Shown: positions 32,138 to 43,842, counted from the first letter of the stretch. The stretch is 64,000 bases of DNA from Corallococcus macrosporus DSM 14697 (GCF_002305895.1 NZ_CP022203.1:1900501-1964500), one strand, 5' to 3'. Translations and numbers: made by a program. Notes: generated by a model from the letters alone, not told the origin.

Positions 32138-35100
32138 GAGTCCTTCCCTTCCGTGGACGAGGACGTCCGGGACGTGGCCCCGGCCGGAGGCAGGTCCACG
32201 CGCTCCAGGCTCAGCACCCGGCCGTCGCGCAGCGCCCGCATCGAGTCCTCCGCGATGCGGGTGACGTAGCGGTAGCCCTCCGAGCGCGCCATGCCCTGCA
32301 CCCGCGTCCGCAGGTCCGCGTGGCCCAGCACCGGGCCGATGTTCACCCGCAGGGGCGTCTTCGTCCTGGGCAGCACGCTGCCCTTGGGCAGCGCGTCGAA
32401 GGCGCCGCCGATGTACAGCGGCAGCACGTCCACGTGGTAGGTGAGCGCCAGGTAGCCCAGCGTGGACTTGAACTCCATCAGCTCGCCGGTGGGAGAGCGC
32501 GTGCCCTCCGGGAAGATGAGGACGTTGAAGCCCTGCCGCAGGGCCTCGCCCGCCATGCGCAGCGACTCGCGCAGCGAGCCCTGCCGCTCAATGGGGACCA
32601 GGTTGGTGAAGTTCTCGAACCAGGCGCGCTTGAGTGGCGTGTTGAAGAAGTAGTCGCGCGCCGCCAGGGACACCAGCCGCTCGCCCTGCTCGCCCAGCGC
32701 CGTGCGGACCAGGCCCGCGTCCAGGTGGCTGGAGTGGTTGGCGATGACGAGGAAGTTGCGGTTCTGCGGGATGAAGGGCTTGCCCGTAACCTTCACGTCG
32801 AACACGCCGCCGTAGAGCACCTTCTGCCCGAAGGACAGGAGCTGCCGGCCCACGTCCGCCACCACGTCGGGCACCGGAATCTCCACCTCTTCCGCGCGCT
32901 CGTTCTCCTTGGAGATGTCCTTCGCCCGCGTCTCCACCGAGGGCCGCTTGCCGGAGGACGCCACCACCTTGCGCAGGTCCTCCACCGTCTGCACCTGCGT
33001 CAAATCCTCCACCGCGGGCAGCGGCACGCCGGCCGCCTCCAGCGCGGAGGACAGCTCGGTGAGCATCAGCGAGTCGAACCCCAGGTCCCCGCTGAGCAGC
33101 GCGTCCGGACGCACGTCCGTCACCGGCCGGTGGCTGACCTCCGCGATGAGCGGGAAGAGCCAGTCCGCCACGCCACCCGTGGTGGGGCTGGCCGCCTTCT
33201 CGCGCGCCTTGCTGGCGCTGGCCGCCATTCGCTCCTGGCGCTTGAGCTCCTCCACCACCTGCTTGCGCTTCACGCTGCGCTTCGCGGTGCGGGGCAGCTC
33301 GCCGTCCCACAGGCGCAGCACCTTCACGCGGCGGTAGAAGGGCATGCCCGAGCCCACCTTGCGGAAGTGCTCCTCCAGCTCGCGGCGCACCTCCTCGCGA
33401 GGCCGGTCGCCGTAGTCAGGCACGCACAGGCACGCCACCTTCTCGCCGCCCGCCTCGTCGGGCAGGCCGACGACGGACAGCTCCTTGATGTGCGGGTGGT
33501 CCTGGTACAGCTCCTCCAGCTCGTCCGGGTAGATGTTCTTCCCGTTGTGGTCGATGATGACGTCCTTGGCGCGGCCCACCAGGTACAGGCGGCCCTCCGC
33601 GTCCAGACGTCCCAGATCGCCCGTGTGCAGCCAGCCGTCCTTGAGCACCGCCTCGGTGGCCTCGCGGTCGCCGAAGTAGCCGGGCATGACGTTGGGGCCC
33701 TTGGCCAGCACCTCGCCGAGCCCGTCGTTGTCCGGGTTGAGGATGCGCAGCTCGATGCCGGGCAGCGCGCGGCCCACCGTGCCGGGCTGGCGCTTGTTGC
33801 CGGGCTTCGTCACCGCCAGCACCGGCGCGGCCTCCGTCAAGCCGTAGCCCTCCGTGATGTTGAAGCCCAGCTCGTGGAAGGCCTTGTGCACGTCGTCCGG
33901 CAGCGCCGAGCCGCCCGACACCAGGACCTTGATGCGCCCGCCGAACTTGCGGTGCACCGGCCAGAACAGCAGCTTGCCCAGGTTGATGTTGTTGCGGTTG
34001 CGCAGCTCGCCGTGGGTGGCCATCAGCGCCTTGAGCGCCTGCTCGATGAACGGCGGGCGGCTGGCGAACTCCTGCGTCATCTTGCGGTGCAGGAGCTGCC
34101 ACAGCGCCGGCACGCCCACCATGGCGGTGATGCGGCCCGTCTCGAACACTTCGCCCAGCCGGTCCGACGTGAGCTCGTCGATGTACGTGATTTCCGCCCC
34201 GCGCCAGAACGGGGTGAGGAAGCCGGCGGCGAACTCGAAGGTGTGGTGCAGCGGCAGCACGGACAGCACGCCGTCGCCCACGCCGATGTCGAAGGTCCCC
34301 GCCAGCTTCGCCACCAGCGAGGCGAAGTTGCGGTGCGTGAGCATCACGCCCTTGGGCGTGCCCGTGGTGCCGGAGGTGAAGATGACGCTGGCCAGGTCGT
34401 CCGCGGCGGCGGACTTGCGCACCGGCCCGATGCGGTCCGGGTGCGCCGGGTCGCCTGTCATCGCCTCCGCGAGGCTGGCCACGGTGACGCCTTCACCCAG
34501 CGCGGCGAAGAGCCCCGGGTAGTCCCGGGCCGCGTCCTCGGAGACGAGGCACGCGCGCGCCTCCGCGCGGCGGGCGATGTTGACCAGCTCCGCCTCGCTG
34601 AGCGCCGGGTCCACCGGGACGACGGTGGCGCCCGAGCGCAGGATGCCGAAGTAGGTGATGCCCCACTCGGGCCGGTTCTCCGACACCAGCAGCACGCGGT
34701 CGCCGTGCTTGATGCCCTTGGCCAGCAGGAAGCTGCCCACGCGCGCGGCGTAGCGGTGCACCTCGCCGTAGGTGAAGCGCTCCTCCCGCTCGCCCGCCAC
34801 CATGCGGAAGGCCACGCGGTGCCGGTACGCGTGCACCGTGGCCTCCAGCAGCTCCAGCAGGTCTCGGTGCGCGGGGATGACGGTGCGCTTCTCGCGCTCC
34901 GACTCCATGCCCGGGAACACCCACTTCTCCAGGCCGGGGAGGTGGGTGCCCAGGAAGTACTCGCGCCAGTCGATGTGCTCCGGGTCCCACGGCACCTTCA
35001 GCCGGTCCGCGTGCGCCATGCGCGCGTAGACGGAGCGCGTGTTGTCGCAGCGGAAGACGTAGCGGTTCTCGTAGAGGAAGGGGAGGAACAGCTCCGTCAG

Positions 35101-36558
35101 GGCGATGATGCCCTGGGCGTTCTCCTCCACCTCGTCCAGCGACACCTTCGCCTTGTCCAGCATGGCCTGCACGGCGGGGGCGCCCCATGCGGGCCGCACC
35201 TCGTCGATGGCCTTCTTCAGGAAGCGCGCGCCGCGCGACAGCATGGGCGCGCTGAACAGCTCGAACTCCTTCTTGCTGACCGGCTGCGGCTCCAGGCGCG
35301 AGCGCAGCTTGTTCATCAGCGCGTTGCCGGACTCGCGGTTGCGGTAGTAGCGCCGCCGGTACAGGCCCACCAGCTCCACGGAGCGGCCGGCGTAGAAGGG
35401 GTTCTCGTCGCCGGAGGCGAGCTGGTAGATGCGCCGCTCCTCCACGTCCATCGCGTGCGCGGTGATGCCGATGGTGGCGCCCGCCACCTGGTCCACCGGG
35501 ATGATGTCCAGGATGGTGCTCTCGCCGGCGGGGATGCCGCCGGGGCCCTTGATGCCCGCGAAGGCCAGCGGCGCGGAGGTGGTGAAGCCCTCGTTCCAGC
35601 CGGGGAAGGGGAAGTGCCGCGCGCTCTCCACGATGGAGGGCCGGACGATGGAGTAGCGCAGGCCCGGGGTGGCCGCGAGCACCTGCTCACCCAGGGACTT
35701 CGTATACGTGTACGTGTTGGGCCAGCCCCAGTGCGCGGCGCGCTCCATGCCGGCGCGCACCAGCTCGCCGCTGAGCCACAGCTTGCGCTCGCGGCCCACG
35801 GCCAGGCGCAGCGTCTTCTCGTCGTTGGTGTCCCGGCCTTCCTCTTCCAGCCGGTCCAGCGCCTTCTTGCGGAAGGTGGACGTGAGGGCCCGGTCCTCGG
35901 CCTGCTCGCGCAGCCGCGCGACGATGCGCGCCGCGTCCTGCAGCTCCTGCTCCAGGCTGAAGTCGCGGCCGTCCATCTCCTCCCGCTTGGGGAAGTAGCC
36001 GCGGATGTCCTCGTCCTCGAAGACGAGCCCGCTGCGGTTGCCCGCCACGAAGGCCGTGGACATGTGGATGAGCGGCACGGACCAGCGCAGCGCCAGCTCC
36101 GCGGCGAACTTCAGGCCGTGGGTGTTGACGTTGAGGCCCACCTCCAGCGACGGGTTGAAGGACACTAGGCCCGCGCAGTTGATGAAGGCGTGCACCTGGC
36201 CGGTGAGCTCCGCCACGCGGGCCTCTTCCAGGCCCATCCACGGGTCGGTGATGTCGCCGTCCAGCACCTCCACCTTCTGCTGGATGAAGGCCAGCGCGCC
36301 CGCGTCTCCCAGGCTGTCGCGCAGCGGCTGGAAGGGCTCGCTGGTGGCCACCTTGTCGAAGAAGCGGCGCTCGGCGGACGCGGCGCTGCCCTTGCGGACC
36401 AGCACGTACACCTTGTCCAGGTCCTGGCCATAGCGGCTCAGCAGCATGGACAGCGTCACCTTGCCCACGAAGCCGGTGGCGCCCGCGAAGAGCAGGCGCT
36501 TGCCGGTGAAGGTCTGGGTGACGTTCAGCTCGGGAAGGGGGGCCATGGGCGTCCTCAC
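32134..36558 (-). CDS. elbD: ElbD-type multifunctional ether-lipid enzyme (reductase, acyl ligase, carrier, acyltransferase)
   Basis: A 1474-aa fusion. Residues about 15-400 are a fatty acyl-thioester reductase (NAD-binding 4, [11 protein letters not shown] and a Tyr-x-x-x-Lys in YTYTKS). About 560-1070 is an AMP-forming acyl-CoA/ACP ligase ([10 protein letters not shown] near 730, [17 protein letters not shown]). About 1130-1190 is an acyl carrier domain with phosphopantetheine Ser in LGFDSLM near 1160. About 1250-1470 is a PlsC acyltransferase with NHSSHLD (HX4D) near 1274 and FPEGTRSP near 1350. This order matches ElbD of M. xanthus, shown to be needed for ether lipids including the developmental lipid TG-1. 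Its start overlaps the LarA-like gene by 4 bases. Confidence 0.9.
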   Translation of the reverse strand: MRTPMAPLPELNVTQTFTGKRLLFAGATGFVGKVTLSMLLSRYGQDLDKVYVLVRKGSAASAERRFFDKVATSEPFQPLRDSLGDAGALAFIQQKVEVLDGDITDPWMGLEEARVAELTGQVHAFINCAGLVSFNPSLEVGLNVNTHGLKFAAELALRWSVPLIHMSTAFVAGNRSGLVFEDEDIRGYFPKREEMDGRDFSLEQELQDAARIVARLREQAEDRALTSTFRKKALDRLEEEGRDTNDEKTLRLAVGRERKLWLSGELVRAGMERAAHWGWPNTYTYTKSLGEQVLAATPGLRYSIVRPSIVESARHFPFPGWNEGFTTSAPLAFAGIKGPGGIPAGESTILDIIPVDQVAGATIGITAHAMDVEERRIYQLASGDENPFYAGRSVELVGLYRRRYYRNRESGNALMNKLRSRLEPQPVSKKEFELFSAPMLSRGARFLKKAIDEVRPAWGAPAVQAMLDKAKVSLDEVEENAQGIIALTELFLPFLYENRYVFRCDNTRSVYARMAHADRLKVPWDPEHIDWREYFLGTHLPGLEKWVFPGMESEREKRTVIPAHRDLLELLEATVHAYRHRVAFRMVAGEREERFTYGEVHRYAARVGSFLLAKGIKHGDRVLLVSENRPEWGITYFGILRSGATVVPVDPALSEAELVNIARRAEARACLVSEDAARDYPGLFAALGEGVTVASLAEAMTGDPAHPDRIGPVRKSAAADDLASVIFTSGTTGTPKGVMLTHRNFASLVAKLAGTFDIGVGDGVLSVLPLHHTFEFAAGFLTPFWRGAEITYIDELTSDRLGEVFETGRITAMVGVPALWQLLHRKMTQEFASRPPFIEQALKALMATHGELRNRNNINLGKLLFWPVHRKFGGRIKVLVSGGSALPDDVHKAFHELGFNITEGYGLTEAAPVLAVTKPGNKRQPGTVGRALPGIELRILNPDNDGLGEVLAKGPNVMPGYFGDREATEAVLKDGWLHTGDLGRLDAEGRLYLVGRAKDVIIDHNGKNIYPDELEELYQDHPHIKELSVVGLPDEAGGEKVACLCVPDYGDRPREEVRRELEEHFRKVGSGMPFYRRVKVLRLWDGELPRTAKRSVKRKQVVEELKRQERMAASASKAREKAASPTTGGVADWLFPLIAEVSHRPVTDVRPDALLSGDLGFDSLMLTELSSALEAAGVPLPAVEDLTQVQTVEDLRKVVASSGKRPSVETRAKDISKENERAEEVEIPVPDVVADVGRQLLSFGQKVLYGGVFDVKVTGKPFIPQNRNFLVIANHSSHLDAGLVRTALGEQGERLVSLAARDYFFNTPLKRAWFENFTNLVPIERQGSLRESLRMAGEALRQGFNVLIFPEGTRSPTGELMEFKSTLGYLALTYHVDVLPLYIGGAFDALPKGSVLPRTKTPLRVNIGPVLGHADLRTRVQGMARSEGYRYVTRIAEDSMRALRDGRVLSLERVDLPPAGATSRTSSSTEGKDS

Positions 36559-38165
36559 TTCACGTCCACCATCACCGTGGGCGCGATGCGCAGCAGGCTG
36601 ATGGTGGCCGAGCGGCCCATGAACCCGCGCGCCTCTTCAATGGCCTCGGTGAGCGTGTCGGTGCGCTCCCACCCCATCAGGGCGGGGACGTGGTTGTTCT
36701 CCGCGCCCGCGACGATGACCTTGCCCACGTGCTGGCGGCCGTTCTCGCCCCAGTACCACATGTAGAAGGGGTGCACGCCGTGGTAGGCGTTGCCCTTGCG
36801 GTACAGGTGCACGTAGCTGGGGTTCTCCGCGAACTCGCGCTCGTACTTGTGCTCCAGCTTCATGGAGTCCCGCGTCTCCGGCAGCAGCCGGTGGAAGAAC
36901 TCGATGTAGCTGGGGTGGTGCTCCGGGTCGAACTCGTCGTAGGCCGGGTGCAGGAGGATGAGCACGCCCCCCTTCTTCACCAGCGGCACGCCGCGGTTCA
37001 GGTTGTAGAAGTACCCAAGCCCCATCACCTGCACCAGCAGCGGGTTGAGGATGGAGTTGACGCTGTACGGCGAGATGAACGGGATGGGGAAGATGACGAT
37101 GTCGCTCTGCCCCTCCACCGGCACCACGTATTGCTTGTAGCTGGTCTCCAGCGTCTTCGCGTGCGTGGGCTCCGTCGCGCCGGCGTAGACGCCCGTGACG
37201 TCGTAGGGCGCGGGGACGGAGTTGAGCACCTTGCGCGCCGCGGCGCGCGGCAGCTTGGACAGCGCGAAGCGCATGGCCTGGAACTTCAGCCGGTCGCCCT
37301 CCGTGTAGTCCTCCTCCTTCTTCGCCAGGAAGTCGGTGGGGCCGCCGAACATGCGGTTGTTCAGCGCCGTCTCGATGTGGAAGACCTTCAGGTGCTTGTC
37401 GATGTTGCGCCCGATGCGCTCGTTGCTCTTGTAGAGCGCGCTCGTCTTCGGCTCCATGTAGCTGTCGGAGGCGCGAATCGTCTTGGGGTTGTGGTGGTGG
37501 CGCAGCGACGCGTAGTTGGACACGCCGGTGCCCATGGACTTGTGCCCGCCGTTCATGGGCACGAAGTTCACATTCACGTAGACGATGAGGTCGCTCTCCG
37601 CCACGCGGCGGTTCACCGACACCTCTTCGCCGTGGGAGGTGCGCTCCAGCGCGACCATCCCGTCCGGGTCCTCGGCGTCGTGGTTGTAGTAGCGGTCCGG
37701 GTAGTAGGCGTCGAAGATCTTCTCGCCCACCATGCGCTTCATCTCGCCCTCCGTCATCCTGCGGTGCAGGGCGTTGGCGATGACCAGGTGGACGTCGTCC
37801 ACGCCGCTGTCGGCGGCCAGCTCCAGGACGATCTCCAGGATGGTCTGCCGCACGTCCGGCGTCACCATGGGCGGCAGCGGCACGCTGATGTCGTCAATGA
37901 CGCACGTCAGGCGCATGCCCGGCTTGAGCAGGGCGTGCAGCGGCTCCATGCCCTCCGGGTGGTTGATGGCGTAGCGGATGGCGGCCTTGACGTTGGGCAC
38001 GCCGGCCAGGGGCGGGCGCGGGAAGATGACGCGCGTGCCGACCGGCAGGTCCTCCTGGAGAAAGTTCTCACCGTGGAACAGCACGCGAGGCGGGCTGCCC
38101 TTCTCGGTGATGACGACCTGGCTTTCCTCGTCGTACAGCTTCTGGAGCGTCTTGAACGGGCGCAT
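36555..38165 (-). CDS. LarA-like (DUF2088) protein in the elb-type operon
   Basis: A 536-aa protein of the nickel-dependent lactate racemase (LarA) superfamily. The N-terminal domain has the nucleotide-binding block [13 protein letters not shown] (LarA: Asp-Asp-x-Thr-Arg-Pro), and the second half has [18 protein letters not shown], corresponding to the His-rich active region. LarA proteins use a nickel pincer cofactor to shuttle hydride on alpha-hydroxy acids or sugars. Here the location between HAD and ElbD genes suggests a glycerol- or hydroxy-lipid precursor as substrate. In operon order it would be elbC. No larB/C/E cofactor genes are in the window. Confidence 0.82.
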   Translation of the reverse strand: MRPFKTLQKLYDEESQVVITEKGSPPRVLFHGENFLQEDLPVGTRVIFPRPPLAGVPNVKAAIRYAINHPEGMEPLHALLKPGMRLTCVIDDISVPLPPMVTPDVRQTILEIVLELAADSGVDDVHLVIANALHRRMTEGEMKRMVGEKIFDAYYPDRYYNHDAEDPDGMVALERTSHGEEVSVNRRVAESDLIVYVNVNFVPMNGGHKSMGTGVSNYASLRHHHNPKTIRASDSYMEPKTSALYKSNERIGRNIDKHLKVFHIETALNNRMFGGPTDFLAKKEEDYTEGDRLKFQAMRFALSKLPRAAARKVLNSVPAPYDVTGVYAGATEPTHAKTLETSYKQYVVPVEGQSDIVIFPIPFISPYSVNSILNPLLVQVMGLGYFYNLNRGVPLVKKGGVLILLHPAYDEFDPEHHPSYIEFFHRLLPETRDSMKLEHKYEREFAENPSYVHLYRKGNAYHGVHPFYMWYWGENGRQHVGKVIVAGAENNHVPALMGWERTDTLTEAIEEARGFMGRSATISLLRIAPTVMVDVK

Positions 38166-38179
38166 GGAGATGGGGGCTC

Positions 38180-38845
38180 CTACTTGAGGTCGAGGATGGG
38201 CCAGTTGTAGGCGCGCGCGATGGAGCGCAGCCTCAGGTCCGGGTTCACCGCGGTGGGGCGGCCCACCACCGCGAGCATCGCGTAGTCAGAGGCGCTGTCG
38301 GAGTAGCCGTGGCACTTGTCCAGGGACAGGCCCTCCTTGGTGCAGTAGGCGCGGATGGCGTTGGCCTTGTTCGCGCCTTCGATGATGGGCGGAATCACCT
38401 TGCCCGTCGCCTTGCCGCCCACGAACTGCATCTTGTTGGCGATCATGTCGTCGGCGCCCAGGTGGCGGGCCAGCGGGCGCATGGTGAAGTCCAGCGCGCC
38501 GGTGACGAGGACGATCTTGCAGCCGCTGCGGCGCGCCTGGTCGATGAGGTCCTGCGTCTGTTCGAAGAGGGCGGGCTGCAGCACGTCCTCGAACATGTCC
38601 TCGGCGATGGTGACCAGCCGGTCCTCGCTGAGGCCCGCGTAGTAGCGGTAGAAGAACTCGTTGAACGTCTTGCGGTCCAACGCGTCCATGACACCGAAGA
38701 GCGGCACGCTGAGGGCGGTGCTCAGGGTCCGCCCGGCGATACCCAGGACGGAGCCGCGGTTCATCGCGTAGTACGCGTAGACGTGGACGACGTTCGTCTT
38801 CACGAGCGTCCCGTCGACATCGAAGAAGGCAGCTTTCGCGGACAT
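38180..38845 (-). CDS. HAD-superfamily phosphatase (HAD-IB, SerB-like)
   Basis: A 221-aa haloacid dehalogenase-type phosphatase. Motif I is DVDGTL (residues 9-14) with nucleophile Asp, motif II Thr in LVTGAL, motif III Lys in EGANKANAI, and motif [10 protein letters not shown]. The IB cap is a helical insert between motifs I and II. Family members hydrolyse phosphoserine, glycerol phosphates or lysophosphatidic acid. In this operon it is suited to dephosphorylate a glycerol-phosphate or lipid-phosphate intermediate; that is inference. ATG 38845 is chosen because the motif I Asp then falls at the usual place. By order it would be elbB. Confidence 0.85.
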   Translation of the reverse strand: MSAKAAFFDVDGTLVKTNVVHVYAYYAMNRGSVLGIAGRTLSTALSVPLFGVMDALDRKTFNEFFYRYYAGLSEDRLVTIAEDMFEDVLQPALFEQTQDLIDQARRSGCKIVLVTGALDFTMRPLARHLGADDMIANKMQFVGGKATGKVIPPIIEGANKANAIRAYCTKEGLSLDKCHGYSDSASDYAMLAVVGRPTAVNPDLRLRSIARAYNWPILDLK

Positions 38846-38934
38846 GGGGCTGCGGGCTTCCTGACACTTGGAGGGGGGTAAGGTCAACGATGCCGGGAAC
38901 TTGGCGGGCCCCCGGTGGCTTCCGGGCGGACGGG

Positions 38935-39915
38935 CTACAGCCAGCCTTGCTCCTGGTACCACGTCACGCTGCGACGGATGGAGTCCGCCAGGTCGCGCCG
39001 GGGGTGAAAACCCAGCAGCCGCTCGGCCTTGGCCCCGGAGCACGTCCAGGCGGGCGCGAGGAGCTGCTTCGCCAGCTTCCGGCTCAGCGCCAGCTTGCGG
39101 CCCGTCAACTGGGACACCCCGTCCGCCGCCGTGGCCAGGGCCCGCAGCACCGCGGGGTGCACGCGCACCGTGCGGGGAGAGATTCCCAGGGCCCGCGCGC
39201 CCAGGTCCTGCACCTGCTCCAGTGACAGCGGGGCGCCGGGGCCCGCGCAGAAGAAGGCCTCGCCCACGGCCGCGGGGTGGGTGGCCTGGAGCAGCAGGAC
39301 GTCCACCACGTCCTCCACGTCAATCAGGGTCAGCGGACGAGGCCCGCCGGACAACTCCAGCCGGATGCCGCGCCGGGCCATCTTGAAGAAGGTGAGGTTC
39401 TCCCGGTCTCCGGGCCCCAGGATGCGGGGCGGCCGCGACACCGTGACGGGCAGCCGGTCTCCATAGGAGAAGGCGATGCGCTCCGCCTCCGCCTTGCTCT
39501 CTCCATACCATTCGTGGGGCTGGAAGGCGTCTTCCTCCACATGCGGCCGGGTGGGCGTGGACGGACCGCAGGCGGCCAGCGACCCGGTGAGCACCAGCCG
39601 GGGGCGGTGCCCCGCGGCCACCATGGCCTCACACAGGTGGCGGGTGCCCTCCGCGTTGACGCGCATGAAGTCGTCCCGTGTCGCGCCGCGGCGAGCCCCC
39701 GCGAGGTGGAAGACGACGTCCTGTCCGGCCACCGCGGCCGCCAGCGTGGAGGGCACCGTCACGTCGCCGTCCACCCGCGAATGGCTCACCCCCGCCAGCC
39801 CCGAGGCGTCTCCTCCCGGGCGCAACAGGCATGTGACGCTGTCTCCGCGCGCGGCCAGGGCCTTGGCCAGCCACGTTCCCAGGAAGCCGCCGGCGCCGGT
39901 GATGAGGGCTCTCAT
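38935..39915 (-). CDS. NAD(P)-dependent extended SDR, first gene of the elb-type operon
   Basis: A 326-aa extended short-chain dehydrogenase. The cofactor loop is GAGGFLG (residues 7-13). GSLAACGPS supplies the Ser/Thr, and EWYGESKAE carries the Tyr-x-x-x-Lys (near 137). The C-terminal half is the substrate-binding part. Similar proteins act as sterol or NAD(P)H-steroid dehydrogenase-like reductases. It lies 89 bases upstream of the HAD gene and reads in the same direction, so it probably opens the operon; by order it would be elbA. The promoter should lie in the 39916-40261 gap, which also holds a pair of direct repeats. Confidence 0.82.
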   Translation of the reverse strand: MRALITGAGGFLGTWLAKALAARGDSVTCLLRPGGDASGLAGVSHSRVDGDVTVPSTLAAAVAGQDVVFHLAGARRGATRDDFMRVNAEGTRHLCEAMVAAGHRPRLVLTGSLAACGPSTPTRPHVEEDAFQPHEWYGESKAEAERIAFSYGDRLPVTVSRPPRILGPGDRENLTFFKMARRGIRLELSGGPRPLTLIDVEDVVDVLLLQATHPAAVGEAFFCAGPGAPLSLEQVQDLGARALGISPRTVRVHPAVLRALATAADGVSQLTGRKLALSRKLAKQLLAPAWTCSGAKAERLLGFHPRRDLADSIRRSVTWYQEQGWL

Positions 39916-40014
39916 GACGGCTTTTCATCCAAAAAAACACACCACGTCCGCAAGGAGAATCCGGCGGCCGCTCCGGCGCTGATCCACGCCGCCAAGGGAT
40001 TTCTTGAGGGAAGA

Positions 40015-40054
40015 GAGCGCTCCGGAGCCTGAATTTCGGCCTCCGGCGGCGTTC
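40015..40054. repeat. direct repeat copy 1, 40 bp
   Basis: It begins with the palindrome GAGCGCTC and matches the second copy at 40080-40119 at 34 of 40 positions by eye. The spacing of 65 bases start-to-start is about six helical turns, so both copies face the same side of the DNA. It may be a regulatory site for the elb operon or the SWIB gene. Confidence 0.6.
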
Positions 40055-40079
40055 CGAAGCGAAGGCGCCAGCGGGTGCC

Positions 40080-40119
40080 GAGCGCTCCGGAGGCTGATTC
40101 TCGGGCTCCAGCCGCGTTC
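40080..40119. repeat. direct repeat copy 2, 40 bp
   Basis: Second copy of the 40-base repeat that begins GAGCGCTCCGGAG. Differences from copy 1 are scattered single-base changes with no indels, as expected for an old duplication or for two sites kept by selection. Confidence 0.6.
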
Positions 40120-40261
40120 GCAGAGGGGCGCTCAGAGGGAAAAACGCAGGAGAGGGCTGTTTTTCGGGCTTGGGCGTGCTACTTCTACGCCGCATCGGCT
40201 CTCGCTTCACATAAGCAAAGCCGTACAACGTCCCCTTCGGAGGGGAGGAGACTCAAGACGA

Positions 40262-40579
40262 ATGGCCGCCAAGAAAGCTGCTGCGAAGAAGGCTCCCGCC
40301 GCGAAGAAGGCTCCCGCTGCGAAGAAGCGCACGCCGAACGCGTCGTTCATGAAGGAGATGACGCCGTCTGCCGCGCTCGCTGAGATCGTCGGCGCGAAGC
40401 CGCTGCCGCGCACCGAGGTTGTCAAGAAGCTCTGGGCCTACATCAAGAAGCAGGGCCTGCAGGACGCGAAGAACAAGCGGCAGATCAACGCCGATGACAA
40501 GCTCAAGCCCATCTTTGGTGGCAAGAAGAGCGTCACCATGTTCGAGATGACGGCGCTGGTGAACAAGCAGCTGAGCTGA
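40262..40579 (+). CDS. SWIB/MDM2-domain protein with lysine-alanine-rich tail
   Basis: A 105-aa basic protein. Residues 1-24 are a histone H1-like tail made of AAKKA and APAAKK repeats. Residues about 27-105 are a complete SWIB domain (ALAEIVGAKPLPRTEVVKKL, WAYIKKQGLQDAKNKRQI, then KSVTMFEMTALVN). SWIB domains are typical of eukaryotic SWI/SNF complexes and are found in few bacteria, notably chlamydiae and myxobacteria, where they are thought to act on chromatin or topoisomerase function. The ribosome site GGAGGAG is slightly distant from ATG 40262. It is a single-gene unit ending in an intrinsic terminator, as expected for an abundant nucleoid protein. Confidence 0.93.
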   Translation: MAAKKAAAKKAPAAKKAPAAKKRTPNASFMKEMTPSAALAEIVGAKPLPRTEVVKKLWAYIKKQGLQDAKNKRQINADDKLKPIFGGKKSVTMFEMTALVNKQLS

Positions 40580-40612
40580 GCACTGGCCGGGGTCTCCCGG
40601 TGGCCGTACTCG

Positions 40613-40642
40613 GGGCTCGCCGCGACAAGCGGCGGGCCCTTT
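40613..40642 (+). terminator. intrinsic terminator of the SWIB-domain gene
   Basis: GGGCTCGCCGC (40613-40623) and GCGGCGGGCCC (40629-40639) pair over 11 bp with one G-T around GACAA, followed by TTTGCATTT. It lies 33 bases after the stop. This is the most convincing terminator in the window. Confidence 0.75.
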
Positions 40643-40804
40643 GCATTTCCAGGCCATGGCGCCGCGGCGTGGAGCGTTGGATAGAGGGCGGACGCCACAC
40701 TGCGTGCTGGCGGCCGGCGCGTGGGCGGCCTACCTCTGGGCCGCATGTTGCTCGACGCCTTGGAAGAAGAGGGGTCCGCCTCGAATGGGGCGGGTGGCGC
40801 CACG

Positions 40805-43800
40805 ATGACGGCGGAGGCCCTGGCCGAGGGCCTCTACTCGCGCGTCCAGGCGGAGCTGGCGGCCCGCCCGCACACGCCTCTGTCCACCTACAGGGTCCAG
40901 TTCCACAAGGGCTTCACCTTCGAGGACGCGCGGCAGGTGGTGCCGTACCTGGCCCGCCTCGGGGCGAGTGACCTCTATGCCTCGCCCTACCTGAAGGCCA
41001 CCCCCGGCAGCACCCACGGCTACGATTGCGTGGACCACCAACAATTGAACCCCGAGGTCGGGACGCCCGAGTCCCACGCGGCGCTCTGCGCGGCGCTGCG
41101 CGAGCAGGGCATGGGGCAGGTGCTGGACGTGGTGCCCAACCACATGGGCATCGAGCGGGACAACCGCCTGTGGTTCGACGTGCTGGAGAACGGCCCGTCC
41201 TCCGTCTACGCGAAGTTCTTCGACGTCGACTGGTCGCCGGTGAAGGAGGAGCTGCGAGACAGGGTGCTGCTGCCCATCCTGGGAGACCAGTACGGCATCG
41301 TCCTGGAGCGGGGGGAGCTCAAGCTGTCCTTCCAGGAGGGCGCCTTCTTCCTCCACTACTACGACCACCTGCTGCCGGTGGCGCCGCGCCAGTACGCCCG
41401 CATCCTGCGCCATGGGCTGGAGCGGCTGGAGTCGCGGCTGGGCGGGGAGCACCCCGGCATGGTGGAGCTCCTGTCCATCCTGACCGCCATCGACCACCTG
41501 CCGGCGCGCACGGAGGTGGAGCGGCCCAAGGTGGTGGAGCGCCACCGGGAGAAGGAGGTCATCAAGCGCCGGCTGGCCTCGGTGACGGCGGAGTTCCCGG
41601 AGGTGCTGGCCTACATCGAGGACAACGTCCGCGTCTTCAACGGCGAGCCGGGCAACCCGCGCTCGTATGACCTGCTGGACTCGGTGCTGTCGGCGTGCAG
41701 CTACCGGCTGGCGCACTGGCGGGTGGCGGGCGAGGAGATCAACTACCGGCGCTTCTTCGACATCAACGGCCTGGCCGCGCTGCGCGAGGAGGACCCGGAC
41801 GTCTTCCAGGAGGCGCACGCGCTCATCTTCCGCTGGCTGCGCGAGGGGCTCGTCACCGGGCTGCGCATCGACCATCCGGACGGCCTCTTCGACCCCACCG
41901 CCTACTTCCTGGACCTGCAGGAGGCGTACTTCGTGGAGCGGGCCCACGCCCTGTTCCTCCAGGCGCACGCGGAGGATGACACGCGCTGGCCCGCGGTGGA
42001 GCGCGCGCTGCGCGAGCGGTGGCGCGCGGAGGTGACGCAGCAGCCGGACAGCCCGCTGCGCAAGGCGCTGTACGTGGTGGTGGAGAAGATTCAGGGCGGC
42101 CGCGAGCGCATGCCGGAGTCCTGGGCCGTGCACGGCACCACGGGCTACCGCTTCGCCAACGCGGTGAGCGGCCTCTTCGTGCAGCCGGACGCGGAGAAGC
42201 CGCTGACGGAGCTGTACGAGCGCTTCGTGGGAGGGCAGGCGGACTTCGCCGAGCTCGTCTACCAGAAGAAGCTGCTCATCATGCGCGTGTCCATGGCCAG
42301 CGAAATCAACGTGCTGGCGCACGAGCTCAACCGCATCTCGGAGATGAACCGGCGCACGCGCGACTTCACGCTCAACTCGCTGCGGCGGGCGCTGGTGGAG
42401 TTCATCGCCCTGTTCCCCGTCTACCGCACCTACGTGGACGGCTGGCGCCCGGAGCTGGATGGGCGTGACGTGCAGTACATCGAATGGACCCTCCAGCGCG
42501 CCAAGGAGCGCAACGCCACCACCAACGCGTCCATCTTCGACTTCCTGCGCGACATCCTCCTGCGCCGCTACCCGGAGCACGTGGACGCGCGCGAGCGGGA
42601 CGTGATGCTGCGCTTCGCCATGAAGCTGCAGCAGGTGACGGGGCCCGTGATGGCCAAGGGCCTGGAGGACACCGTCTTCTACATCTACAACCGGCTGGTC
42701 AGCCTCAACGAGGTGGGCGGCGAGCCGGAGCGCTTCGGCGTCCACGCCAACACCTTCCACCTGCGCAACCAGGAGCGCGCGGAGCAGTGGCCGGCCAGCC
42801 AGCTCACTTCCAGCACCCACGACACCAAGCGCAGCGAGGACGTGCGCGCGCGCATCAACGTGCTGACCGAGTTGCCCGAGGCGTGGCGCAAGCGCGTGAG
42901 GAAGTGGGCCCGCCAGACGGAGAAGGCGGTGTCCCAGCTCCCCACCGGCCCGGCGCCCACGGCCAACGACATATACCTCTTCTTCCAGACGGTGGTGGGC
43001 GCGTGGCCCATGGGCGAGTCCCACTCCGCGGAGGAGCTGGCGGACTTCCAGCGCCGGGTGCGTGAGTACATGGGCAAGGCCATCAAGGAGGCCAAGGTCC
43101 GCACGTCGTGGACCAACCCCGACAGCGCCTACGACGACGCCGTGGCGCGCTTCGTGGACGCCTGCTTCGACCCGAAGGTGACGGGCCACTTCCTGGAGGA
43201 CGCGCGGGACTTCAAGCGCTCCATCGAGCGGGCGGGCCAGCACAACGCCCTGGGGCAGCTCCTGCTGAAGATGGCGTCGCCCGGCGTGGTGGACACCTAC
43301 CAGGGCTGCGAGCTGTGGGACTTGTCGCTGGTGGACCCGGACAACCGGCGGCCGGTGGACTTCGCCCAGCGCGCGCGGCTCCTGGAGGCGCTGGACGCCG
43401 AGGCGACGCAGGACCGGGGCGCGTTGAGCCGGCGGTTGGCGGCGGACCTGGACGACGGCCAGGTGAAGCTCTACGTGCTGGCGGAGTCCCTGCGGCTGCG
43501 CCAGCGGCAGGCGGCGCTGTTCCGGGAGGGGGGCTACCGGGCGCTCGAGCTGACGGGGCCCCGGGCGAAGGCGGCGGTGGCCTTCGCGCGCGAGCACGGG
43601 GACGCCGTGGTGGTGGCCTGCGCGCCGCGCTACACCCTGTCCGCCCTGGCGTCCCCTGAGGGGCTGGCGGGCGCGTACGGCAGCACGTTCCTGGACCTTC
43701 CGGAGGCATATGCGGGCATGATGTTCCGCGAGGTGTTCACCGGACGTCAGGTGCGTCCCGAGCGTGGACCGGGTGGCGCGGTGCTGCCCCTGGGACCGCT

Positions 43801-43842
43801 CCTGGCGGAGTTCCCGGTGATTCTGCTGGAGAGGAGCACCGG

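Larger units (their letters stand above)
39916..40261. other. divergent intergenic region with direct repeats
   Basis: A 346-base gap between the elb-type operon and the SWIB-domain gene. It holds two imperfect 40-base direct repeats (40015-40054 and 40080-40119). The end near the elb operon is AT-rich (a run of A on the plus strand at about 39931-39938). No confident -35/-10 pair was identified. GGAGGGGAGGAG near 40240-40251 is the ribosome site of the SWIB gene. Confidence 0.55.

Noticed and set aside
32320-36168. Plus-strand open frame of 1282 codons opposite elbD
   Set aside because: It has the same His/Arg/Leu-rich antisense pattern, while the minus strand encodes clear enzyme domains across the full length.
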